The notes beneath the pieces are model-generated. The model searched no databases and was not told the DNA's origin. It worked only from the letters and a program-made list of their open reading frames with translations. Shown one piece after another: positions 10,296-22,504 of a stretch of DNA of 64,000 bases. The stretch's first letter is position 1. Every line of letters starts with the position of its first letter. A program made the translations under genes and the position numbers. The stretch comes from Evernia prunastri (Eukaryota > Ascomycota > Lecanoromycetes > Lecanorales > Parmeliaceae): contig NKYR01000007.1 in the NCBI GenBank assembly GCA_003184365.1, positions 124,001 through 188,000 on the forward strand, read 5' to 3'.

Positions 10296-13200
10296 TCATA
10301 CACCGACACCTTCGGCTAAGGCTTTCCACGACTCGGCAGTCCAAGGGGCAACCATGACAGCTCTCTGAGCATCATCTAGCCTGCTCGTTCCTGAGTAAGC
10401 CTTTGAAAGATCATTCGCATCGAGATTACCTCCAGGTGGAGAAGCTTTGGTTGCTGTAAGCACAGCCATCTCTGCAGGATAACTTTCTTCTGAAATACGA
10501 GCCAGCTGCGACCAACCGTAGGGCTGGGAAGGTGCAAGCATCGTCGTGGCGGTTGCTTGCGCAATCTCTGATGTATCTTGGCGTTCCTCACCGGGATACA
10601 TCGCAGAAATTGTCGTTAGCAGCATGGCGACTTTGTTTTGTTCCTGGACAGTCAAGGAGACTCGGGTTCGCAAGCCTTCTAGATCTGCGGTCACGGCTTC
10701 AACCGTATCTCGGTCATCGTCTAGAACAGCAATGACACCGAGGAGAATGATGGCACCCGAGTGAGCGGGGTGGCTCTCTACGCAATCGAGTAATTGTTCT
10801 CGAGCCACGCTCCGTTCCTCGTCGCCGCCTTTTGCCCATAGCACCTGTGCTAGAAGACAGATTATGTCAGGATTACCTTGCGTCTCCTCCAAAGCGCTTC
10901 GGAACATGTAGATAGCTCGGTCCATTATCCCTTGATAGTAGTAGGCTAGTCCAGATGTCATATAGGCCGAGAGTCGAAGTTTCTGACGAGTCTCATTATC
11001 CAGGACTTCTTCCTCGGAAAGGCTGAGAGCTGTCTCGCCATTCTCAACTGCAGCCACAAACTTTCGCTCCGCCAATTGAGCTCGGCTTAGATCAGCTTTT
11101 ACTAGAGCAAATTGCATGATAAGGACTGGAGATTCTGACGTCTCGTATTTCGCTTCAAGGTTTGAAGCGATCAGGTCGAGCGTTGTTGCTGCGTCGCCAA
11201 AGTCGCAGACTCGCTCAGCGAATAAGGATGAGAGATGCTGGGAAGCATAATCCGCAGGAAATTGAGAGCGTAATTGATGGAGAGCGAACAGAGGTTGAAT
11301 AGCGCTTGTGGTGCTGCTAAGTGAAGATGAAAGGAGATGATCGAATGTGGTCATAGCAAATTGCCGCTTAATCATGGGAGAGGACGAATCCGCTATTTCG
11401 AAAGCGTGAGTGAACAAAATTCGAGCCTCGTTGACTTCTCCCGTTCGCATCGCCAACAGACCCTGCCCAAGCCATGCTTGAGCATAATCGGGATCGGAAG
11501 ACTGTGCACGTGTGTAAGCATCATTGGCAAGTTGAATGTCGTTCTGTATCAAGTACAGTGTTCCCAGATTCGTCCAGACCCTTGCATTCTTATCATCGAG
11601 GTAGAGACTGCGGACAAAGGAATGCTGAGAGACTTTTGGATTAAGAATCGTTGTCACTATGCCAAGAGAGTTCCAGAACTCGGAGTTACCGGCTTCGAGT
11701 TCGATCGCCCTTTTGAACGCCTGTACAGATGCTTTAAGATACCTTTGCTTACTCTTAGACCCGGTCCTAGGCCCGTCCTGGCTGCATACGTACGCGCGAT
11801 GCTCCGTCCAGCCAAGGTTATACCACGCAACAGCTCTGGCGTGAACATCATTGGCACAAGTGTGAATTGCGCGTTTCTGGGCCAATATCGCTCCACTTAT
11901 GCTCGATTGGAGAGGAAAAGGCGCCTGCTCATCGTGTTGAATCAAAGTCCGCAACGTCTCGTCACTAATGCCATCTATCTCTGCCAAAAGATTGTACACT
12001 TGGAGATCAATGTCAGCCTCCAGAAGCGATAGCAAAACCTGAGTTGGAAGCCTAGAAGCGTAGGCTGATGCATGGGAAAATATAGAACAGGCGTCACCAA
12101 CTGCTTTCCACAGGTTGAAAGCTCTGTGATGTTTTTTTGCGACACTGTTGGCCACATCTATGACTTCGGTAGCGGCATCCGCTGCACGGCCAAAGAAGCC
12201 AAGTTGAATGCTGTGCCAAGCGCCTTCGACGAGGCTTTGCAAAAGGGCGATGGAAACTCCATATTCGGCAGGTCTAAGTTTCAAAACCTCTTGATATCCA
12301 GCAATGGCATCATCATACTGGCCCAACTCTCGCCTTACATTCGCGAGCATGTACTTCAAAAACCAACTATCCTTGACATTGCCGCCCTCATGGGTCTTCT
12401 CAAGCTCCTGGGCGTGTTCGAAAGCTTTGGTGGCTGCGATGTAACGCCCCGAGTTATGGTAACTTTCGCCAAGACCAACCCAGCAATGGTAGTTTTCAGG
12501 AGAAGATCGTAGTGCTGACTGAAAGGAGACTATACTTTTCGAATATTCCTGGTTATTGAGCTGAACAACTCCTAGAGCTGCAAAAGGCCAGCTCACTCCT
12601 TTCCTTTTCGACCCAGGAGCCGCTCTGACTTTTCCAGAGTCCACTACCCGCTGGGCGACAACCTCGACTAGGTCCCATTCGCCTGATTTGGCGAATGACT
12701 GAGCAAGGCGCTCTGCAGCCTCGACTTCAGATGATGAGAGCTCAAAAGCTTTCTGGAAGCATTTACGTGCACGCTTCCTGTCTCTCCCGTAGTCAGCATA
12801 ATATATTCCGAGTATTGTGTAAGCAGGCGCATAGTTCAAGTCTGCTTGCAGCGAAGCAAGAAACCGAGCATATGCCCCTTCACGGTTTTTGCGTGCCTTG
12901 GTAGAAGTTTCCCGATTCCAGATGCACATACCCACCCGATACAACGTTTGGGACCGTAAGGTTTTTGTTCGTGTATCGATTCCTTCCATCTTTTGGAGGC
13001 AAGTCTCGAGTTCATGTAGGCTCGTCTCGTTGTCGCCATTTAGGGCTTTGCACCAGGCGGCCTCGGCTTGGATCCTAGGGTCAGGATGTCGCCTCAAAGC
13101 ACGGTCGAAGAAGTCGATTGCTTTGACGTACTCATCCTGTTCTTCGAGTATCAAACCAACCCCGATCAGCGCAGAACTCTCGGTAGGTTTGCCGTGAAGT

Positions 13201-14631
13201 ACGAATTCAAACAGTTCCATTGCTTCCGGGTGATGGCGTGGTGCCTGAAACTGAATCAATGCTGTTCCTAGTACGATTCTCATGGCATCAAACAAGTTCC
13301 CTAGAGCAAGACCAGACATGCCAGATTCATTAGAAACACGCTGCAGCCCTTGCCTCGCTGTCGCTGCAGCACTCTCATACTCTTCGAGATGTAAGTACAT
13401 GTGGCCCATAATACGGTGTGCTAAGATCGATGACGAGCTTTGTTCCATTCCTTCAGTCATGAGAATGAGAACGTCCTCTCCAGACAATGGAGAATTGTCT
13501 TCACTCTTGTCATTCTGGTCTTGGGCGGGATCTGCCAAATTTGAAAACGGAGAAATGTCACTGTGAAGGAAGCCTCTCAGAAGCTTACTGAGTCCGTCAT
13601 CTGGAAACAGTGCAATGAAGTCTCTGAATAATCCAGCATCCATCTCTTCAATATCTGCGACATCTTTCCACTCTAGATCAATTGTCCAAGCAAGCATGAA
13701 TTGATGCTTTAGAATGACTAAGCCTTCTGCCATCTTCTGGACTTGCTTCCTTTTCGCTGCCTTCTTTGTAGTTGGGAGGACGATGAGAGTGTCGTATGCA
13801 TGCTGGAGGAGCTTCTCCTCGGATTGACGTCGGATCTCATCATCCTGGGTCCAGTCGATTATTTTTTCGTATACAGTCTCCAGCGTACTATTTTCCAAAA
13901 CTTCCCTTTTAACCTTCGAAGTGACTTGGTCGATCCTCGCTCCAAGACGAGTCCGTCGTTGTCCAATTTCAGTATTGATCTTCTCCCTTTCCTCCGCTTC
14001 TATTATCTCTGCAATCTTGGAATAGGTGAAAGTCGGTTCAGGAATTCGACCTTCGAGATATTCATACAGAGTAGTCGTAGGCAGTAGGACCTCCAGAGAA
14101 TGTCTATACTGTGCCCTAGAACCGTACTTTTTGGCACTTCTTGTGTACTTGTCAACGACTGTTTGACAACGGATCTTATCATTACTAACATCGCAAACGT
14201 GTTAGCGACACCGTCTCATCACTAATATAATAATCCTTGCCCCACATACTCGTTCATGTGTATCTCCGCTAATTGTAAGGCGGCATCGTGGTAGTTGTCA
14301 AGCTTCTTACCAGCTTGCTTTTCGTAGAGACCGACTAGCCCTTGCCATGCCAGGGCTTCTTTTTCTTTTATGCCGATGGCAGATTTGTAGGCTTTTTCGG
14401 AATCTTGGTTCTGATCCAGCTTTTCGAGCGCTCGGCCCAGAAATACATTACTAGAGGCGGCAGAGTCAGTCTCACCGCAGGCATAACAGGGGCGGTAAGC
14501 ACGATTGTGTACGCATGGTAGTTGTTTGGATCTGTCTTCAGCACCGCCTTGGCCTGATCAATTACATCCTGATACTTCTCAGCATCCAAAGCAACTTTTG
14601 CGGCTTTCAGAGCTGCTTTTGTAGTGGACAT
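10296..14631 (-). CDS. SKI3: Superkiller protein 3, TPR scaffold of the Ski complex
   Basis: Three exons. Exon 1 starts at ATG 14631 (MSTTKAALKAAKVALDAEKYQDVID). Two introns follow, after ..NNYHA and after ..AEIHMND, and a ~1300-codon last exon ends at 10296. The protein (~1400 aa) is almost wholly TPR repeats (for example WAFAALGVVQLNNQEYSKSIVSFQSAL, VWTNLGTLYLIQNDIQLANDAYTRA). It also has the linker YEYLEGRIPEP..IAEIIEAEEREKIN and the WTQDDEIRRQSEEKLLQHAYDTLIVLP block characteristic of Ski3. Ski3 holds Ski2 helicase and Ski8 and feeds mRNA to the cytoplasmic exosome. No frameshift was seen along 4.3 kb. It converges on VPS51, with stops 168 bp apart. Confidence 0.95.
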
Positions 14632-15050
14632 GATATGAGAGTACGTTCACTTTGGTTTCCAAAGTTGATAACATAACGGTCAGAGGCTTGAAGGTGTAGA
14701 TGAGATGTTTTGAAGGTAATTCAACACTGAAAGGTGTCGACTTGTGGGAACGAGTTAAAGGTTTGTTTGCTTGATAGCTCTTTTTGGAACGGAAGATCTG
14801 CAGGTTCAGAGAAGGGTGCACTCGTCATTTGCCCGCCTTGGCATCATCCATTTGCCATCCACCATCCAGCTCCTTAGAATACAAGACTTCATTCAGAGAG
14901 AAGTCGAAGATATGATTATATAGTCGACTTCACTTCTGTACTTATCTTGTCAACAATTCTCAAGGCAGATGTGACCACAATCAGCGTCCAAACGCTCTTG
15001 CTCTCCCTCTCCTACACTTTGTCCCGTCATAGGAGCCACTGCAACTGCTC
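14632..15050. promoter_or_regulatory. Shared upstream region of SKI3 and the GH5 glucosidase
   Basis: 419 bp between divergent starts, with no open frame of note. Presumed to hold both promoters. Confidence 0.45.
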
Positions 15051-17456
15051 ATGGCGCCCCTGCGCCTTAGGATAGAAGGGCGAACATTTCGTGACAGTGA
15101 GGACAGGGAGGTTACGCTGCGCGGTATCAATGTCGCCGGAGATGCCAAGTTCCCAACGGACCCCGACTTGCCCTCGAACAATCCCGACAGGTTCTATGAA
15201 GGGGACCAACTATCCTTCTTTGGCAGACCTTTTTCCATAGATGAGGCACAGGTCCATTTTTCACGGCTGAGAAGATGGGGATACAATCTAATACGTTACA
15301 TATTCACGTGGGAAGCCATTGAGCATGCCGGACCCGGGAAATACGACGAAGAGTGGGTGCAGCATACTATTGAGGTTTTGAGACTGGCAAAGGGATACGG
15401 CTTCTACATCTTTATGGATCCTCATCAAGATGTCTGGTCAAGGTTCACTGGTGGTTCTGGCGCACCAATGTGGACAATGTATGCGATGGGACTCAATCCA
15501 CGGGCATTTCCTTCGACCCAAGCAGCTTGGGTACAAAATACCTACCCTGATCCGGCCAAATACCCTAAAATGATATGGGCAACTAATTACACGCGGCTAG
15601 CCTGTCAAGTCATCTTCACTATGTTTTTTGGAGGAAAAGACTTTACGCCCAAGGCCATCATCGATGGTAAGAACATTCAAGACTACTTGCAGGATCACTT
15701 CGTCGAAGCGTGTCGTCACCTTGCTCTGCGAATAAAAGAAGCAGGAGACATTGAGAATGATGTGGTCATTGGCTGGGAGAGTATGAACGAGCCGAATCGA
15801 GGCCTCGTTGGCTGGCAGGATGTTTCGGTCATCCCTGAAGATCAAAAACTACAGAAAGGACCTTCGCCGACTGCATGGCAAGCCATGTTGACTGGTTCTG
15901 GTAGAGCATGCGAGATGGACACCTGGGACTTTGGTGGCTTGGGACCATATAAGTCCGGCACTGAACTAGTAGACCCCAAAGGAGACTCGGCTTGGCTACC
16001 AGCAGACTATGATGACTCAAGGTACGGTTGGAAGAGGGATCCGGGGTGGAAGTTGGGGGAATGTATCTGGGCGCAGCATGGGATATGGGATCCAGCAAAC
16101 GATCAATTGCTGAAGAAGGACTACTTCGCACGGCAGCCGAAGAGCGGCAGGAAAATCGACTATGAGTTTTTCACAAATAACTACTTCATGCCATATTATC
16201 GAAGACACCGGAAAGCCATCACAAGCGTACATGAAAACGCTATAATGTTCTGTCAACCACCCGTTCTCGAGATACCCCCATCGATCAAGGGCACTGATGA
16301 CGATGACCCAAACATGGTCTTTGCTCCCCACTTTTACGATGGCGTTACACTGATGATGAAGAAGTGGTGAGTACGAGTGCTCTAAATTGAAGAGAGCTAG
16401 CTGATTATAGTGGCAGGAATCGATACTGGAATGTTGATGTTTTTGGAATTCTACGCGGAAAGTATTTGTCACCAGCATTTGCTGTCAAAGTAGGCGAGAC
16501 AGCAATAAGGAACTGCTTCAGAGATCAGCTTTCTGGCATTAGGAAAGAAGGAATGGAATACATGGGAAACCATCCTTGCATTTTCACGGAAATCGGTATA
16601 CCATATGACATGGACGACAAATATGCTTACAAAACCGGTGACTACTCGAGTCAGTCATCTGCTATGGATGCGAATCATTTCGCACTAGAAGGCTGCGGCT
16701 GCAATGGCTACGCCTTGTGGTTATACATGGCTAAGGTAAGCTGAGTTCTCGTAATTAGTTTCCCACAATGGCTGACGATAGCAGAATAACCACGAGTGGG
16801 GCGACCTCTGGAACGGCGAAGACCTTTCTATTTTCTCACTCGACGATAAGCCTCTACCTCTCCATCCCGAACCTAATTCGGAAGTACCAGGTCCGACCCC
16901 CAATGCTTCTACTGTCTCTGTAAACAGCAATTCGCCTGCTTTCTCGCAAAGCCGCTCGACTGATACATCACCTGTCATTCCAGAAACCTTGAAGAACAAG
17001 CTCTCGACCCCTTCCATTTCGTCGCAAAAATCAAACACGCCAGCAGAGATTAGTAGTACGCCCGGCTTCCGCGCTGCAGAGGCATATGTGCGTCCCAGTC
17101 CGATGGCTACCGTCGGCAACGTGACTTCCTCTGGCTTCGACCTGCGTAATGCGACTTTCACTTTCTCACTTGAATGCAAGACAGCTGCTACAGAGGAAGT
17201 ACCCACAGAAGTCTTCCTACCCGAATTCCATTTCCCCCGTGACAATACCGCAGTTGAAGTTACTAGCGGCAAGTGGACGATCAGTGTGGACGATAAGTAT
17301 GGTGGTCTAATTCAAAGTTTGAGATGGTATCATGGGGCGGGTAAGCAGAGCATGACGGTCAAAGGCGTGAAACGACGGCAGGGCATGGCGTTGGGGAAGG
17401 AGGAAGAGGAAGGGTATCTTGAGCAATGCCGGCAAAGAGGCTGTAGCGTTATGTGA
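15051..17456 (+). CDS. EGH1: GH5 subfamily 12 steryl-beta-glucosidase / glucocerebrosidase
   Basis: Three exons: 15051-~16368; a middle exon starting CGRNRYWNVDVFG and ending ALWLYMAK; and a last exon starting NNHEWGDLWNGEDL. About 770 aa. The GH5 landmarks are clear: LRGINVAGDAKFP near the N-terminus, FMDPHQDVWSRFTGGSGAP, the acid/base in VIGWESMNEPNRG, and the nucleophile in IFTEIGIPYDMDDKY. The ~160-residue C-terminal beta-sandwich region after a Ser/Pro-rich linker ends GCSVM. Characterised members (yeast Egh1, Cryptococcus EGCrP2/Sgl1) hydrolyse ergosteryl-glucoside and glucosylceramide in the vacuole or cytosol. Substrate here is inferred from the family. No signal peptide is evident. 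Confidence 0.9.
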
Positions 17457-17792
17457 TTATCATGCTCATGGATATAGCGATCAGCGGCATGCGAGCATCG
17501 TTTCTATCCTCAGGATATTGTTTTACTCCAACTTTCCAATACTTGACCTGACTTGGTATCATGAATCATACACTAGGACATATCATAATTCCCTTTCTTC
17601 TGGGAATTTAAGCCCAGAGATCATGGTGGATCTTTGACATTTGTATTCGCAAATGATCAGTCTTGAGGCGTAAAGTCCATGATCGATCTGACCTTTGAAA
17701 CAAACCCAAAGCCTGGATTGGATTCCCGCCTTCCTGATCAACATCCTCATCCTCAACGTACATAACCCCACGTCGCCTCAATCCAAATCTTC
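17457..17792. other. Intergenic, 3' flanks
   Basis: 336 bp between the stops of the glucosidase gene and the small convergent gene. Nothing recognised. Confidence 0.5.
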
Positions 17793-18062
17793 TCAAGTCC
17801 AGAATCCCTTCTTCCCCTTGCCAGCATCCTCAATCCCATCTCCAACGCTCCTAGCGCCTCCCTCGACGCCATTCCCAACAGCCTCCAACGCATCTCCCAC
17901 CGGTTTCCCCGCGTTCCCTGTGACACCCGTCACCGTCTGGCCCACGCCTCGGCCTGCGGCCCCGACGATGCCTCCAGCTGTCTTGGCCACTCCGGAGACT
18001 CCATTTCCAACGGTCGAAGTGACGAAGCCGATTGGGTTGCTACTGTTGTTTGAGGTGGGCAT
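17793..18062 (-). CDS. Small Gly/Val-rich conserved fungal protein of unknown function
   Basis: Single exon, 89 aa, from ATG at 18062 (MPTSNNSSNP). An upstream extension to 18188 was rejected. The body is a run of imperfect ~11-residue units built on G-x-V-x-x-(A/V)-G (VGNGVSGVAKTAG, VGAAGRGVGQTVTG, VTGNAGKPVGDALEA, VGNGVEGGARSVG), ending in a short basic-aromatic tail GKGKKGFWT. Similar short Gly/Val repeat proteins are widespread and uncharacterised in filamentous ascomycetes. The spacing suggests amphipathic helices like those of LEA or lipid-droplet-associated proteins, which is inference only. Head-to-head with the MFS transporter gene. Confidence 0.6.
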   Translation of the reverse strand: MPTSNNSSNPIGFVTSTVGNGVSGVAKTAGGIVGAAGRGVGQTVTGVTGNAGKPVGDALEAVGNGVEGGARSVGDGIEDAGKGKKGFWT

Positions 18063-18574
18063 TTTCGTCTGGACTTGCTCCGCGTGTAATGTTACTAGAG
18101 TTGAATGAATGTTGCTGGGGTATGATATTTGTGTTTTCACAACTGCCAGGCAGAGAAGAGCGGGGAGGGCGGGGTCCGCGGGCTGCAACTGCCGGGCTTG
18201 GCTACTCTAGCGTCGGATATAGGAATTATTTCCGCTAATCTTGGCCTCGGTGGCATCAAATTGAAGCCGTTAACGGACTACGTGCAGAATATGTGCTTCA
18301 TATGACGAGATCGCCACAACGCTAGAGTAGTTAGTTATCGCCTTATTAATCCAGTCACCATGCCTCACACTTCTTTCAACATATCACTTACTCAAGGGTG
18401 TTTTGAGGACGAAAAGGACATTTGGCTGCTAGAGTTACGGGGAGGATGAAGGCGAATTGTTGGCAACCTTGATCTCATTTATCCATCTTCGACTGTCACT
18501 GTCTGGCTTGATCCTGCTACGGTGTTAGCTCTTGCTTCTGTGCATTGATCATATACTTTCTCCGGCTTATTGCA
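18063..18574. promoter_or_regulatory. Upstream region shared with the MFS exporter
   Basis: About 510 bp between two divergent starts. No protein-like frame or repeat was seen. Confidence 0.4.
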
Positions 18575-20998
18575 ATGCCGTCAATCGCGGAGGAACAAGG
18601 CTCCACCGAGTCCCTTCGATTGAGTTCTCCATCAGGCGGTTCGATAGAGCGGCCTGTGTCTGTGCACGAACATCTTCCTGACCATGGAAGTCTGGAGAAA
18701 TCTGTGGCACCTGAAATCTTGCCATTGGCTCTGAGACCGGTTTTCTCCAACCACGCAGCCTCGATAGCTACTAATGGGACTAGCAACCCAGACCATGAAG
18801 TAGACTGGGATGACGAAAACGATTCAAAGAATCCAAAGAACTGGCCGATTTGGTACAAGGGTTTCACCATATTCTCAATTTCTTGGTCGTACGTTATATC
18901 TCCTACTGAGTCATTACCCAGTCCTGACCGGATCCTAAGCCTTGAAACATATTTCGGGATATTTTGTTCTTGAGACATGTATTGGAGCCTGCTAGTCGTC
19001 CTCGTTAGAGAAATACTGATTCTAAATCGTGAAGAACGTGGTGCATCGTTGTGTATTCCACGTCTTATACTGCGGGCTTGGCAGAAATGCAGCACGATTT
19101 TCATATTTCTTCTGAGCCTGTCGTAACTTTAGGAGTGACATCCTACTGTGAGTTCGAGAGAGCGATTGGAGTCAATAATGGTGAGAGCTGACTGTGGGAC
19201 CAGTGATCGGCATTGCTGTGGGTTCTATGATACTCGCACCCATTTCTGAAATGTATGGACGTCGTCCGGTTTATGTAGCCAGCTTGCTACTTTTCACCAT
19301 CCTAATCATCCCTTGCGGACTGGCAACCTCTTTACCAGAAGTCATCATTGTACGTTTCTTTGGGGCCATAGCAGGGTCTGCCATGATCGCCAACAGTCCT
19401 GGTACGGTTTAACTACCCCTGTTCACCATCATGCGCGTGCTTCCGCGAAGCGACAACAATCTTCTGAGTAGCAGTAATAATTTTCTTTTGCGTAGGTACT
19501 GTGAGTGACATTGTCAATGACGACTATCGAGCACTAGCTTTTTCGATTTGGTCAATAGGTCCATTTAATGGACCAACCTTTGGTCCTATCATTGGAGGGT
19601 TCACCACGCAGTAACGCAAACCTCTGCGCTAATAAGGAAGGTCAAGAATCTTCTGACAATTAAACAGATACCTTGGTTGGAGATGGGCCAACTGGGTTGT
19701 CATGATCATCTCTGGAGTAGCCTTCTTCTTCATGTGTATGCTGAAGGAGACGTATGCGCCGGCCCTGCTACGAAAGAAGGCCAAGCTTCGCCGAAAGGAG
19801 CAGGATGATGATCGGTACTGGTCTCGCTATGATAACAAAATCAAGTTTTGGCCGCTTTTAAAAGTCAACCTCAGCCGGCCATTTGTTATGGTTTTTACCG
19901 AGCCTATCTGGTCCGCCTCCCCTTAATTTCGCACCTCTGGGGGACAGAATCTGACAGCGCTGCAGCATATTTTGGGATGTATACATTGCGATCATCTACG
20001 GCATTTTGTATCTCTGTTTCGTTGCGTATCCTATAGTTTTCACTGGTGTCCGAGGCTGGTCCACGGGTATTTCCGGACTTGCATTTATAGGCCTGGCTGT
20101 AGGTAAGCTAAACATTGGAGCCGTTACCTCCTAATCTGAGCAGAAGTCAGAGTCGCAAGGTGCTCTGGAGACCAGCGTCGTAACTTAAGCACTGCCTTGG
20201 GATCGAAGCGCTAACTTGGAAATCTCAATAGGGTGTTTCATCGTTATTGGTACAGAGCCGCTGCTTCGAAGATTGATCAAGTCTCATAAGAAAGACCCTG
20301 AGACTGGCAAAGTACCGCCTGAAGCCATGGTCAGCGTCGTTTGCGTCGCCGCTGTTTTGGTCCCTGTCGGAGAGCTGTGGTTTGCTTGGACTTGCGTGCC
20401 TCCAGTACATTGGATCTGGCCCATCCTTGCAGGCATTCCTTTCGGGGCAGGCAACACCGCCGTATTCATATATGCATCGAACTACCTTGCTCATAGCTAT
20501 GGCAGTAAGATACCCCAGTCCCCGTAGGTACTTCAACCCTAACGAGATTTTTGCAGTCTACGCCGCCTCTGCAATGGCTGGAAACTCCGTGATTCGATCT
20601 CTTCTAGGTGGCACGTTACCCCTCGCGGGACCAGCAAGTAAGTTTATCCCAATCTCCTTCTCTCCTTATAACCACCATATTCCAATGCTCCGGAAATTTG
20701 CCGGGTCCGCAACGTGCTTTATCCCCAAAGCCGATGTTGACATGCAGAATGTTTAGTGTACGCCAAATTGAACCCCCATTGGGCCGGAACATTATTGGGC
20801 CTGATACAGGTAGCCATTATACCCATTCCCGTAATTTTCTACAGATACGGACATAAGATCAGGATGAAGAGTGCTCTCATACAGAGTATGCAACATGACA
20901 AGGAAAGGTTGGAAAGCAAGCGAAGGAGTGGTGTCCGAGCTGCCAAACTAGAAAAAGTGGAGGATGAAATCGTGAAGGTTCATTCGAATATTGTATAA
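18575..20998 (+). CDS. MFS multidrug/polyamine-type exporter (DHA1 family)
   Basis: Nine exons can be assembled, with eight GT..AG introns; exon 1 is 18575-18888 and exon 2 is 19035-19147. A ~90-residue acidic cytosolic leader ends DSKNPKNWPIWYKGF, followed by about twelve membrane segments. The family motifs are LAPISEMYGRRPVYVASLLLF (motif A region), NSPGTVSDIV, GPFNGPTFGPIIGGF (motif C-like), TQYLGWRWANWV, CFVAYPIVF and YASNYLAHSYGIYAASAMAGN, and a basic tail. These resemble the fluconazole/benomyl/Tpo group of 12-TMS drug:proton antiporters at the plasma membrane. Substrate cannot be read from sequence. No biosynthetic cluster surrounds it, so general detoxification is most likely. A perfect 15-bp tandem repeat immediately follows the stop codon. 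Confidence 0.87.
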
Positions 20999-21000
20999 TG

Positions 21001-21030
21001 ACTGACCTATACCTGACTGACCTATACCTG
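21001..21030. repeat. Perfect 2 x 15-bp tandem repeat
   Basis: ACTGACCTATACCTG occurs twice without interruption, starting three bases after the stop codon of the MFS exporter, so it lies in the 3' UTR. Confidence 0.9.
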
Positions 21031-21704
21031 GGCATGATGGAGAAATACAATCAAGTCTTGTCTGCTCCTAAATGGCTAGAAATCGAAGCTGTCTACCTCA
21101 CGTCATCTCCCTCCCCCCTTTTCTATCCTTCGCCACAGCTTTCCCTCAGCTTCCCCAATGATATCACCTGCTCCCTGGCCGCTTGGAGAGCGTGGAACTT
21201 AGCTTCCGGGTCTTCCGCGCGCGCAATGGCAGTCGGGCGCTCGCGGTTCCAATCATCGAAGCAGGCGGTATGATGACAAGCTTGTAGGAGAGGAGTACGT
21301 ACCGCCGTCGTCCACGCCGCAAGAGTTGGGATGAGCTCTGTGGGGATGAACAGCGTCACCACGTGGCAGTGCGCCTTGTTTGTCAAGAATCAGATGAGAT
21401 CATGAGGGGGGAACATGTAAGTGGGATACTCGCTAAAGGACAGTTAGACGAGCCGCAGCGGCCCGAATCCAACTCCCAATGTCAGAAAATAATAGATCCG
21501 GACCTAGATCCGCACGCCGGAAATCGAACACAATAAGCTCCGAAGAACGATTGCTGAATTTGATACAGTGCATGTATGATGTGCTAGAGTGGGATCTTTA
21601 TGTGCATCTGCGTGATCAAGGTCGTTGCAGCAGAACGTCAAGGTATGCAAAACACGTCATTCTCACAGCAGGTGCTGCTTTTGGCAGCCAACAGCAAGAC
21701 GGCG

Positions 21705-22055
21705 CTTACTGTGGTAGTGGTAACCATAGGTATCTTCCAAGATGACACGAGATGCCAATCATGATTCGTTTGTGGTCTGATCGTCGGATCAACCCCCGCT
21801 CTTGATGCACTACGCGTGCACTTTTTACTCGAATTCCCCAAATTGCATCCCAAGTGTTATGCTGAGAAGATGTTGCAGTTGTCGGGAATTAGTTGTGTGA
21901 GAGCCTCAGTCCATTCAGTGGTTTATGATCGACAGAGTAAGTCCGTGCGTACAAACCTCTATCAAAAGCATTTGGTTGCAGGATTTCCATCACACTCAAT
22001 TGGCAGAAGGTGATACCGTCCATGATGATCGTTCTTAGAGTGGCTTACGTCTTGG
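21705..22055. repeat. Diverged tandem duplication, copy 1
   Basis: Begins GCTTACTG and shares a collinear series of blocks with copy 2: CCAAGATGACACGAG, GGATCAACCCCCGCTCT, CATCCCAAGTGTTATG, GCTGAGAAGATGTTGCAG, GAGCCTCAGTC, GTCCGTGCGT, CACTCAATTGGCA and CTTACGTCTT. Identity looks like roughly two thirds with small indels. Both copies retain a frame reading HPKC(Y/D)AEK(M/V)LQL. Confidence 0.75.
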
Positions 22056-22061
22056 GCTTGG

Positions 22062-22395
22062 GCTTACTGCACTATCAGATGGCGATACATCCAAGATGGC
22101 ACGAGCTGTCCGATATCGTTGATGGTTTAATAGTTGGATCAGACCCCGCTCTCAAAGTACCGTGCATGCACTTCTTACCTGAATCTGTCAATACGCATCC
22201 TAAATGTGATGCTGAGAAGGTGTTGCAGCTACAAGAAGCCTCAGTCATTCCAGTGGCAAATCATCTAATGATCAATAGAGTGTGTCCGTGCGTGAAAACC
22301 TTGACCAAAAGCAATCGTTGGAGAATCCAAACCACATTCAATTGGCAAAGGTCCATACAGTCCTTGCTGATCCTTCACTTACGTCTTCACCATGT
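22062..22395. repeat. Diverged tandem duplication, copy 2
   Basis: Begins GCTTACTGCACTATC, about 357 bp after copy 1. It carries the matching blocks CCAAGATGGCACGAG, GGATCAGACCCCGCTCT, CATCCTAAATGTGATG, GCTGAGAAGGTGTTGCAG, AAGCCTCAGTC, GTCCGTGCGT, CATTCAATTGGCA and CTTACGTCTT. It ends about 110 bp before the unassigned gene. Confidence 0.75.
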
Positions 22396-22504
22396 TTTAG
22401 TGGCCCTCGTAATCATGCGTGCCGGGCTGTGGATACATAAGTTGCCCGTTCCTCGCATCTGCTCGAATTCAGTCCACATCTGCTCCCAAACAAACGCACA
22501 GACA

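Larger units (their letters stand above)
20999..22504. other. Non-conserved segment with a tandem duplication and no secure gene
   Basis: Between the MFS gene and the unassigned gene. A minus-strand frame at 21123-21386 (HCHVVTLFIPTELIPTLAAW..) has protein-like composition but no ATG and no clear second exon. A plus frame at 21479-21745 is basic and unrecognised. The main content is the pair of related ~340-bp copies listed separately. This stretch may be decayed coding DNA. Confidence 0.45.

Noticed and set aside
11337..12032. 231-codon plus-strand frame inside SKI3
   Set aside because: Antisense to TPR repeats, no independent features.
21123..21386. Minus-strand frame with HCHVVTLFIPTELIPTLAAW
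   Set aside because: Protein-like but has no ATG and no joining exon could be found; kept only as a note in the intergenic entry.
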